Shown here in pieces: positions 1 through 5,126 of a stretch of 10,278 bases of DNA. Each line of letters opens with the position of its first letter. Positions within the stretch are counted from its first letter, which is position 1. Source of the DNA: JAJXZP01 sp035505775. Lineage in GTDB: Bacteria > Spirochaetota > Spirochaetia > Treponematales > Rectinemataceae. A program made the position numbers and the translations under genes. The notes under the pieces are model-generated. The model did no database searches, was not told where the DNA came from, and was given only the letters and a program-made list of their open reading frames with translations. The stretch is taken from assembly GCA_035505775.1 (NCBI GenBank), contig DATJQN010000318.1, positions 1 to 10,278 on the forward strand, written 5' to 3'.

Positions 1-1999
1 GTGCCCCCCTTTCGAGACGCAGGGCCAGGGCGATCCGACCCCGCTCGCGGCCCCGGAAGGCGTACTTCATGGCGTTGGTCACGAACTCGTTGATGATGAT
101 CCCGATGTGCATCAGCTGCTTGACGCCCACGACTATATCCTCGAGCTCGAGGTCCAGATCGATCGCGGGTCCCCCGGGGAAGATGGCCGTGATCTCGTCG
201 AGCAGGCTCGGGATGTAGTCCCGGACCGACATCGACGTATTCGCGGAGGACTGATAGAGCTTGTCGTAGAGGATCATCATGCTGTTCACCCTGCTCATCG
301 CCTCGTTCAGGGATCCCGTGACCTGGGGATCATCGTGATGGAGGGACTGGAGCCGGAAGATCGAGCTGATGAAATACATGTTGTTCTTGATGCGATGGTG
401 GACTTCTCGGAGAATGAGTTCCTTCTCGGCGAGGAGCTCCTGGATGCGCTCGTTGGCCTGCTCCAGAGCCAGGGCCCGCCTGCTCTCGATCAGGGCCAGC
501 TGGCGCTGCACTTCGACGGAGGCGCGCACGGTCTCGGTCTCGTGCTCGATCTCCAGCGAGATCAGGCGGTTCCGGGCCTCGACCGTACGTTCCTTTGCCC
601 GCTCACGGGCCGCGTCGAGCGCGGTCTCGTAGGCGCGCCGGTAGTCCCCCGCCGAGGCCCGGGCCGCGGCGAGCTCGTCCAGAAACTCGGCGGGCAGGGC
701 GTAGCCGCGCATCGTCTGAGCCACCGCCATGGCCCGTTCCAGATAATGGAGCTCGGAAGCGCTCTCGGCTCCCGCCTCGGGGGCGGGAAGGGAATGACGG
801 CCATACAGGCCCGCAAGGACACGAAGGATAAGGAACTCCTCGTCCCGCTTCCCATGCAGGGCCGCGAGGGCGAGCGCCTCCCTGGCCAGGGGCAGCGCCT
901 CGCGGGGTTCGCCCAGGCGGCAGAGCGAGTCCGCGGTCCCCCGCAGGGCGGCCATGAGGAGGTCGGGCTCGCCGAGGGCCCGGGCGTCGGATTCAAGGCG
1001 TCGGTACCAGGCGAGGGCGTCCGCATGGTCGCCGTTGATCATCGCGATATCCGCGAGGTAGAGGAGGGACAGGGAGTAGTTGCGCGAGCCGGCCACGCCG
1101 CGCATGATCCTGAGCGCCTCGCGGAGCGCCGCGACGGCCGCCTCCTTGCGTCCGAGGTAGCGCTGGAGAATGGCGTTCTGGTTGAGGGAGAGCCCGATGA
1201 GCACGGGCCAGCCCGCGTTTCGCGCGAGCGTGGTGGCCAGCTCGTTCCATTCGAGCGACGAGAGGAAATCCCCGATCTTCCTGAAGTCGTCGGCGGCGTT
1301 GTTGGCGGCGATGATCGCCGTCCGCGTCTGTCCGCTGTCGATCGCGGCGTGGTAGGCCTCGGTGTAGCAGGCTGTGGCGCGGTGCTGGTCGCCGGTGAGC
1401 CCGAAGACATTGCCCCGGGCGGAGAGAAGCCAGGGCATGACCACGGGATGCGGCGCGGCGTCCGCAGGGAAGTGACGGGCAAGCAGCGCTCCGCACTCCT
1501 CCGCGCTCCGGAATGAGACCAGGAAGGCCAGCCGGGCGCGGGCCAGGTTGGTCCTGCGCTCGTCCTCTGCCCGCTCGTAGCAGGCGAGGGCTTCGTGCAT
1601 GGCCGCCTCACCTCCCTCGCGATCCGCCCGATCGAACTGGATATAGACGCGCAGCCACTCGACGTCGCCCTGCCCCACCAGGTCCCGTTCCGCGGAGAAG
1701 GTTTCCTTGGCGGGCTGCAGCAGGGCTTCCGCCTCGGCGAGCTGCCCCTCCAGCCAGAGCTTCTCCGCCCGCAGCAGGCCGAGCCGGGCCCTGCCGCGGG
1801 CCGCGCTCTCGTCGTCCCTGTCCGGGGCTTCCAGAAGACGCTCGGCCTCCGCCGCGAGTTCCAGCGCGCGGCGCGAATCGGACTGCCTGAGGTACCAGGA
1901 GAGGTCCAGCAGGGCCTCGAATCTCTCCCGCCCGATTGCTTGAGGAAGGGCTGTTTCCAGGTCACGCAGACGTGATGTAAGTTCGAAGAGCTCCGGCAC
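1..1999 (-). CDS. TPR-containing sensor histidine kinase, HisKA_2 type (3' end outside the window)
   Basis: This is probably a soluble sensor kinase that autophosphorylates on histidine and passes the phosphate to a response regulator not seen here. The minus-strand frame is open for 666 codons up to the left edge. Residues about 60-470 are helical TPR-like repeats (for example GDYRRAYETALDAARERA and GRKEAAVAALREALRIMR). Residues about 470-528 form a charged coiled coil rich in E, R, Q and L. The phosphoacceptor box REVHHRIKNN follows (H534/H535), then the HATPase N-box NEFVTNAMKYAF (N637). These two motifs are typical of the HisKA_2 / HWE-like class. No signal peptide or membrane segment is visible, so sensing is probably cytoplasmic through the TPR region. 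The GTG start is chosen because GGAGG lies 7 bases upstream (2011-2007) and the family-like sequence begins there. The gene follows the ACT-domain gene on the same strand, 69 bases downstream. The G1/G2 boxes of the ATPase domain lie beyond the edge. Confidence 0.9.
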   Translation of the reverse strand, partial: MPELFELTSRLRDLETALPQAIGRERFEALLDLSWYLRQSDSRRALELAAEAERLLEAPDRDDESAARGRARLGLLRAEKLWLEGQLAEAEALLQPAKETFSAERDLVGQGDVEWLRVYIQFDRADREGGEAAMHEALACYERAEDERRTNLARARLAFLVSFRSAEECGALLARHFPADAAPHPVVMPWLLSARGNVFGLTGDQHRATACYTEAYHAAIDSGQTRTAIIAANNAADDFRKIGDFLSSLEWNELATTLARNAGWPVLIGLSLNQNAILQRYLGRKEAAVAALREALRIMRGVAGSRNYSLSLLYLADIAMINGDHADALAWYRRLESDARALGEPDLLMAALRGTADSLCRLGEPREALPLAREALALAALHGKRDEEFLILRVLAGLYGRHSLPAPEAGAESASELHYLERAMAVAQTMRGYALPAEFLDELAAARASAGDYRRAYETALDAARERAKERTVEARNRLISLEIEHETETVRASVEVQRQLALIESRRALALEQANERIQELLAEKELILREVHHRIKNNMYFISSIFRLQSLHHDDPQVTGSLNEAMSRVNSMMILYDKLYQSSANTSMSVRDYIPSLLDEITAIFPGGPAIDLDLELEDIVVGVKQLMHIGIIINEFVTNAMKYAFRGRERGRIALALRLERGA

Positions 2000-2006
2000 T
2001 GGAACG

Positions 2007-2011
2007 CCTCC
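2007..2011 (-). promoter_or_regulatory. Ribosome binding site deciding the GTG start of the histidine kinase
   Basis: On the minus strand GGAGG sits 7 bases before the GTG at 1999-1997. No ATG in this frame has a comparable site, so this fixes the kinase start. Confidence 0.75.
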
Positions 2012-2015
2012 GAGT

Positions 2016-2035
2016 CGGGCCGTGGGGTCGGCCCG
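2016..2035 (-). promoter_or_regulatory. GC-only hairpin between the ACT gene and the histidine kinase
   Basis: A perfect 7-bp inverted repeat (CGGGCCG, 6-base loop, CGGCCCG) lies in the 69-base gap, ending 4 bases before the kinase ribosome binding site. No T-run follows on the minus strand, so it does not look like a standard rho-independent terminator. It could slow transcription, protect an mRNA end, or adjust kinase translation. That role is inference; the stem itself is seen. Confidence 0.4.
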
Positions 2036-2068
2036 GACCAAACGCTTCGTCGGGCGGACGGTCCCCGG

Positions 2069-2614
2069 CTATTCCGGACGCGCCGGCACGAGAGGCCTCA
2101 GGCTGATATCAAGGTCCTGGGCAGCTTCGAGCCGATCGAACTCGCGTTTCAGCGCCGCGACGGAATGATGGGGTCCGAGAATGATGCTGGCTTTCATCCG
2201 GAACATCGGGGCTCCGGTCAGGGGGGCCGACTGGGTCTCGGTTTCCATGTTCTCGATGTTGATTCCCATGCGATGGAGAACCGAGCTGACAGCGTGCACG
2301 ATGCCGGACCCATCCAGGGAGATGGTTTCCAGCAGGTAGGGCCGACCTCCCTGGGCGAGCTCCGGCGACCCGGTCGGCTTGAGGACCACCGTGAGGCCGA
2401 AGCGGGCCTCGAGTTCGGGAATCCGGCTTCTAAGGCCCTCGAGCTGGGCCGCGTCCATTGAGACCAGCATCATGACGGCGAACTCGCTGCCGAGGACGGC
2501 CATTCTGCTCTCTTCTATGTTGCCGCCCCGCTCGGAAAGGAGACCGGAAAGCTCATCCACGATGCCCACGCGATCGGGGCCCATGGCCGAGAAGACTGCA
2601 TATGCCGTAGCCAT
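2069..2614 (-). CDS. ACT-domain regulatory protein, GcvR-like
   Basis: A 181-residue protein with two ACT domains in tandem. The first is about residues 3-78 (AYAVFSAMGPDRVGIVDELS, then ERGGNIEES). The second is about residues 92-175 (YLLETISLDGSGIVHAVSS, then MGINIENMETET). ACT domains usually bind amino acids or similar small ligands. This two-domain layout and length resemble GcvR, the glycine cleavage system repressor accessory protein (about 190 residues in E. coli), and other stand-alone ACT proteins. The ligand and partner are not visible. The ATG at 2614 is preferred: the frame stays open upstream to an ATG at 2842, but that extension is arginine-, glycine- and alanine-rich, lacks family character, and reads through palindromic DNA. 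The ribosome binding site is weak (GAG about 10 bases upstream). The gene is divergent from the DeoR gene and lies just upstream of the histidine kinase, probably on one transcript. Confidence 0.85.
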   Translation of the reverse strand: MATAYAVFSAMGPDRVGIVDELSGLLSERGGNIEESRMAVLGSEFAVMMLVSMDAAQLEGLRSRIPELEARFGLTVVLKPTGSPELAQGGRPYLLETISLDGSGIVHAVSSVLHRMGINIENMETETQSAPLTGAPMFRMKASIILGPHHSVAALKREFDRLEAAQDLDISLRPLVPARPE

Positions 2615-2620
2615 GAGGCA

Positions 2621-2649
2621 ATTCTCGCACAGGCGGGCCGCGCCCGCAA
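2621..2649 (-). promoter_or_regulatory. Weak candidate promoter for the ACT gene, with a dyad in the spacer
   Basis: On the minus strand TTGCGG (2649-2644), a 17-base spacer and GAGAAT (2626-2621) make a weak sigma-70-like match (3 of 6 and 4 of 6). The spacer region overlaps a perfect inverted repeat, GCGGGC-CGC-GCCCGC (2633-2647). The predicted start site would fall on or next to the ATG at 2614, giving an almost leaderless message. The match is poor and could be chance. Confidence 0.2.
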
Positions 2650-2680
2650 CTGAGGCCGCTGCGGGGTGGCCGTGCCGCCG

Positions 2681-2794
2681 GAGGCGCCTCTGCGACGATT
2701 CCCGCGGCGCCGTGGCGGCGCCTTTACGGCGTCCCCGGCGGCGCCCTCGGCAGCGGCTAGGGCGCGGCGCCCCGCGGCAGCCCGGCGGCGCGCC
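2681..2794. repeat. Cluster of GGCGCC palindromes
   Basis: GGCGCC occurs at 2683-2688 (inside the 10-base palindrome GAGGCGCCTC, 2681-2690), 2706-2711, 2717-2722, 2740-2745 and 2766-2771. The related GGCGCGCC is at 2787-2794. Start-to-start distances are 23, 11, 23, 26 and 21 bases, close to one or two helical turns. Neighbouring copies can also pair as hairpins, for example 2706-2711 with 2717-2722, followed by TTT. Elsewhere in the window GGCGCC appears only sporadically inside genes. Confidence 0.5.
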
Positions 2795-2828
2795 TCCCCA
2801 GCCCAGCGACGAATTCCCTTCAAAGTTC

Positions 2829-2857
2829 TTGCATATCTCCAACGTTGGGTCTAAAAT
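2829..2857 (+). promoter_or_regulatory. Sigma-70-type promoter of the deoR / 2-oxo acid dehydrogenase operon
   Basis: TTGCAT (2829-2834) and TAAAAT (2852-2857) are separated by exactly 17 bases, within an AT-richer island of otherwise GC-rich DNA. Transcription would begin near 2864, about 30 bases before the DeoR start codon. This is the best promoter match in the window and the only obvious one for the rightward genes. Confidence 0.65.
2839..2848. promoter_or_regulatory. Palindrome in the promoter spacer, candidate operator
   Basis: CCAACGTTGG is a perfect 10-base palindrome lying wholly between the -35 and -10 boxes, where a bound repressor would block RNA polymerase. The position makes it a candidate operator, perhaps for the DeoR protein encoded just downstream. 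Binding is inferred. Confidence 0.35.
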
Positions 2858-2863
2858 AGGAAC

Positions 2864-2901
2864 CGAATCGAAAGGAATACGAAAGCACTTCGATGACCGA
2901 A
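2864..2901. promoter_or_regulatory. CGAA / CGAAAG repeats across the leader, candidate DeoR-family operator
   Basis: CGAAAG occurs at 2869-2874 and again at 2880-2885, one helical turn (11 bases) apart. Further CGAA copies are at 2864-2867 and 2898-2901, and the inverse TTCG is at 2889-2892. DeoR-family operators are often spaced repeats with TTTC/GAAA or TTCG/CGAA cores, so this cluster over the expected transcription start is a plausible autoregulatory site. Confidence 0.35.
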
Positions 2902-3648
2902 GACCTGGCAGAGCGCGAGCGGACCATCCTCAAGATCCTCTCGGAACAGGGTTCCCTGACGGTAAGCAGCCTGGCCCGGGACCTGGGCGTCAGCGAGGTG
3001 ACCATCCGGTCGGACCTCAAGGGGCTCGAGGAACGGGGCTATCTCAGCCGGAGCCGGGGCGGAGCCTATCCGAGCCTTCACCAGAGCGTGCTCGAGCGAC
3101 AGAATTGGCGTGTCGAGGAAAAGAACCGCATCGCACGCGCCGCCGCCGAGCTCGTCCGGGACGGTGACCGGATCATGATAGAGGCCGGCACCACGACCGC
3201 GCTCATCGTCAGACACCTCATCGGCAAACGGGACGTCCAGGTGGTCACCAATTCGACCCTTGTCTTCTCCTATGCGCGGCTCACTCCCAACCTGCAGATA
3301 ACCATGACCGGCGGCGAGTTCCGCCGGGAGGCCGAGTCCATGGTCGGCCCCATAGCGCTTCGCACGATAGCCGGGCTCAATGTCCGGCTGGCCTTCGTGG
3401 GCACGGACGGCTTCTCGGCCCAGGTGGGCCTGACCACCCAGCTCGTCGAGGGGGCGGAGATCGTCAAGGCGATGCGCGAGCAGGCCGAGGCGACCTGGCT
3501 CGTGGCCGATTCCTCCAAATACGGTAAGTCCGGATTCGTGAGCGTGCTTCCCCTGGGCGCCGTCAATGGGATCATCACCGACGAGGGGATCGAGGCCTCC
3601 GCGCTGACGGAGATCGGAGAAGTGGGTATTCAGGTCCTGCGCGTATAG
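2893..3648 (+). CDS. DeoR/GlpR-family transcriptional regulator
   Basis: A 251-residue DNA-binding regulator of normal family length. The N-terminal winged helix-turn-helix (about residues 1-58) contains VSSLARDLGVSEVTIRSDL and then the wing GYLSRSRGGAY. The C-terminal DeoRC sensor domain (about residues 75-235) shows the usual signatures: DGDRIMIEAGTTT, VVTNST, GGEFRREAESMVGP, FVGTDGF, GLTTQ and VADSSKYGK. The sensor domain is related to sugar-phosphate isomerases, and family members usually respond to phosphorylated sugars or related intermediates. Most are repressors of the operon they head. The ATG at 2893 begins the family sequence; the ribosome binding site is weak (GAAAG 7 bases upstream, AAGGA 16 bases upstream). 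It lies 55 bases before the E2 gene with no promoter or terminator seen between, so it probably controls and is co-transcribed with the dehydrogenase genes. The effector is unknown. Confidence 0.92.
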   Translation: MTEDLAERERTILKILSEQGSLTVSSLARDLGVSEVTIRSDLKGLEERGYLSRSRGGAYPSLHQSVLERQNWRVEEKNRIARAAAELVRDGDRIMIEAGTTTALIVRHLIGKRDVQVVTNSTLVFSYARLTPNLQITMTGGEFRREAESMVGPIALRTIAGLNVRLAFVGTDGFSAQVGLTTQLVEGAEIVKAMREQAEATWLVADSSKYGKSGFVSVLPLGAVNGIITDEGIEASALTEIGEVGIQVLRV

Positions 3649-3681
3649 GCAGGCCAAGTCGGGCGGCAGTCGCATCACGGC

Positions 3682-3691
3682 GGGCCGGCCC
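3682..3691. repeat. GGGCCGGCCC palindrome before the E2 ribosome binding site
   Basis: A perfect 10-base palindrome lies two bases upstream of the E2 Shine-Dalgarno sequence, in the DeoR-E2 gap. The hairpin before the kinase start uses the same GGGCCG/CGGCCC arms. It could be an operator half, an mRNA structure, or chance in GC-rich DNA. Confidence 0.3.
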
Positions 3692-3693
3692 AC

Positions 3694-3698
3694 GGAGG
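3694..3698 (+). promoter_or_regulatory. Ribosome binding site deciding the E2 start
   Basis: GGAGG overlaps an in-frame GTG at 3698, so that GTG cannot be served by it. The next in-frame GTG at 3704 is 5 bases downstream and is the better start. Confidence 0.7.
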
Positions 3699-3703
3699 TG
3701 GAT

Positions 3704-5119
3704 GTGGCTCAGATACTGATCATGCCCCGGCAGGGGAACACCGTCGAATCCTGCATCATAGTGCGGTGGAGGGCTGCGGAGGGCGAGAGCGTCGCGGCCG
3801 ACCAGGTCGTCTGCGAGGTCGAGACCGACAAGGCCAGCTTCGACCTTCCCGCCGGAAGCGCGGGGACCCTGCTCAAGATACTGCGCCACGAGGGGGACGA
3901 CGTCCCCGTCCTCGAGCCGATCGCCGTCATCGGACAGGCCGGCGAGAACTGGCAGGCCGCCCTCGGCGCTTCCGGGACCGCTGCGGCTCCCGACTCCTCC
4001 GTAGGAGCGAGTCCGGGGACCGGCCCTGCGACAGCCCCCACGGGGATGCCCTCGGGCCCGGCCGCCCCGATCCCGGAGAGCTCTCCGTCCGCTCCCGAGG
4101 GAGGCGCTGCCGTGTCGCCCCGCGCCCGTCGGCTCGCCGGCGAGCATGGAATCGACGCCACCGCCCTCGCCGGCAGCGGCCCGGAGGGCAGGGTCATCGA
4201 GCGCGATGTCGCTGCGGCTCTCGCGGCCCAGCCCCCGATGACCGCCGCGGCCAGAGCCGCAGCCGCTCGGGGCGCCGCGGCCATCCCCCTCGGCGGCAGC
4301 GCCCTCGGCGGCCGCGTCGGGCTCTCCGACCTCGCGGCTGCCGGCAGCAGGGGCAGCGGCGTCGCTGCCGGCGTCGCTGCCGGCGGCGCGGCCGGCGGCG
4401 CGCAGGCGGGGATCGGTCCCGGGCCCTTCGAAGAAACCACCTTCAGGGGCATCCGTACGCTGATCGGCGAGCGGATGCGCGCCTCGCTGGCGGGCACCGC
4501 CCAGCTCAGTTTCAACATGACGGCCAAGGCGGAGCGCATCAGCGCCCTCCGCGCGCGCTTCAAGGCCAGCGACACGAGCCTCGGCCTTTCCGGCGTCACG
4601 ATAGGCGATCTCGTGCTCTATGCCGTCTCTCGCGTGCTGCCTTCCTTCCCGATGGCCAACGCGCATCTGGTGAACGGCGTCCTTCGCAGCTACGCGCACG
4701 TCCACCTCGGGCTCGCCGTGGACACGCCGCGGGGCCTCATGGTGCCCGTGATCCGCAATGCGGATCTCCTCAGCCTGACCGAGCTGTCCGCCGAGGCCAA
4801 GCGTGTCGCGACCGCCTGCCAGAGCGGATCGATAAACCCGGACGAGCTCTCGGGTTCGACCTTCACGGTCAGCAATCTGGGCGCCTTCGGGATCGAAAGC
4901 TTCACCCCCGTCCTGAACGCCCCGGAGACCGCCATTCTCGGCGTCTGCGCGATCACCTCAGGCTTTGCGCCCGGTCCCGACGGGTCACCGGTGCCGGAGT
5001 CGAGGATGGGACTCTCCCTGACAGTGGACCACCAGGTCATCGACGGGGCGCCCGCGGCCCGTCTCCTCAAGGCTTTCGCCGACGCGATAGCCGATATCGA
5101 TCTCCTGCTTCTGAAGTGA
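3704..5119 (+). CDS. E2 component, dihydrolipoamide acyltransferase of a 2-oxo acid dehydrogenase complex
   Basis: The core subunit (471 residues) moves the acyl group from E1 to CoA on a lipoyl arm. Residues 1-80 are a lipoyl domain that begins QILIMPRQGNTVESC, with the lipoylated lysine K43 in VETDKASF. A flexible A/G/P/S linker follows (about 85-135). Residues 137-173 are a peripheral-subunit-binding domain (VSPRARRLAGEHGID, then GSGPEGRVIERDV). Residues 179-214 look like a degenerate second copy (MTAAARAAAARG, then GSALGGRVGLSDL). After another Ala/Gly linker the catalytic domain starts near 242 (FRGIRTLIGERM) and ends with DHQVIDGAPAA, where H443 and D447 match the acyltransferase HxxxDG motif. 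The GTG at 3704 is chosen from the Shine-Dalgarno position; a GTG at 3698 would add two residues. Its stop codon overlaps the E3 ribosome binding site, which suggests coupled translation. Acyl specificity is not readable. Confidence 0.93.
   Translation: MAQILIMPRQGNTVESCIIVRWRAAEGESVAADQVVCEVETDKASFDLPAGSAGTLLKILRHEGDDVPVLEPIAVIGQAGENWQAALGASGTAAAPDSSVGASPGTGPATAPTGMPSGPAAPIPESSPSAPEGGAAVSPRARRLAGEHGIDATALAGSGPEGRVIERDVAAALAAQPPMTAAARAAAARGAAAIPLGGSALGGRVGLSDLAAAGSRGSGVAAGVAAGGAAGGAQAGIGPGPFEETTFRGIRTLIGERMRASLAGTAQLSFNMTAKAERISALRARFKASDTSLGLSGVTIGDLVLYAVSRVLPSFPMANAHLVNGVLRSYAHVHLGLAVDTPRGLMVPVIRNADLLSLTELSAEAKRVATACQSGSINPDELSGSTFTVSNLGAFGIESFTPVLNAPETAILGVCAITSGFAPGPDGSPVPESRMGLSLTVDHQVIDGAPAARLLKAFADAIADIDLLLLK
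4358..4405 (+). repeat. 12-base tandem repeat in the second E2 linker
   Basis: Four 12-base units lie in frame: GGCGTCGCTGCC twice exactly, then GGCGGCGCGGCC and GGCGGCGCGCAG. They encode GVAA, GVAA, GGAA and GGAQ. The pattern looks like slippage growth of a flexible interdomain linker, so copy number may differ between strains. Confidence 0.7.
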
Positions 5120-5126
5120 GGTTGCG

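Larger units (their letters stand above)
2615..2892. other. Divergent intergenic control region, GGCGCC-rich
   Basis: This 278-base gap separates the ACT gene (leftward) from the DeoR gene (rightward). Its left two thirds are extremely GC-rich and full of short palindromes. Its right end (about 2815-2892) is much richer in A and T and holds the rightward promoter. No convincing gene is seen in it on either strand, and no RNA gene is recognised. Confidence 0.7.

Noticed and set aside
107..1516. A 469-codon plus-strand open frame opposite the histidine kinase.
   Set aside because: The minus-strand frame over the same bases encodes TPR repeats, a coiled coil and HisKA_2/HATPase motifs. The plus-strand product has no family features.
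2706..2725. GGCGCC hairpin followed by TTT as a rightward terminator.
   Set aside because: No plus-strand gene lies upstream of it in the window, the T-run is only three bases, and it is part of a larger palindrome cluster.
2681..2794. A CRISPR array or mobile-element terminal repeats in the palindrome-rich gap.
   Set aside because: The repeated unit is only 6 bases, spacing is irregular, and there are no long direct repeats, transposase remnants or target duplications.
2615..2842. An N-terminal extension of the ACT protein to an ATG at 2842.
   Set aside because: The added 76 residues are Arg/Gly/Ala-rich, lie in palindromic intergenic DNA, and are outside the length of GcvR-like proteins. 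ACT homology begins right after the ATG at 2614.
3698..3703. GTG at 3698 as the E2 start.
   Set aside because: It overlaps the GGAGG ribosome binding site. The in-frame GTG at 3704 has proper spacing and begins the usual lipoyl-domain sequence.
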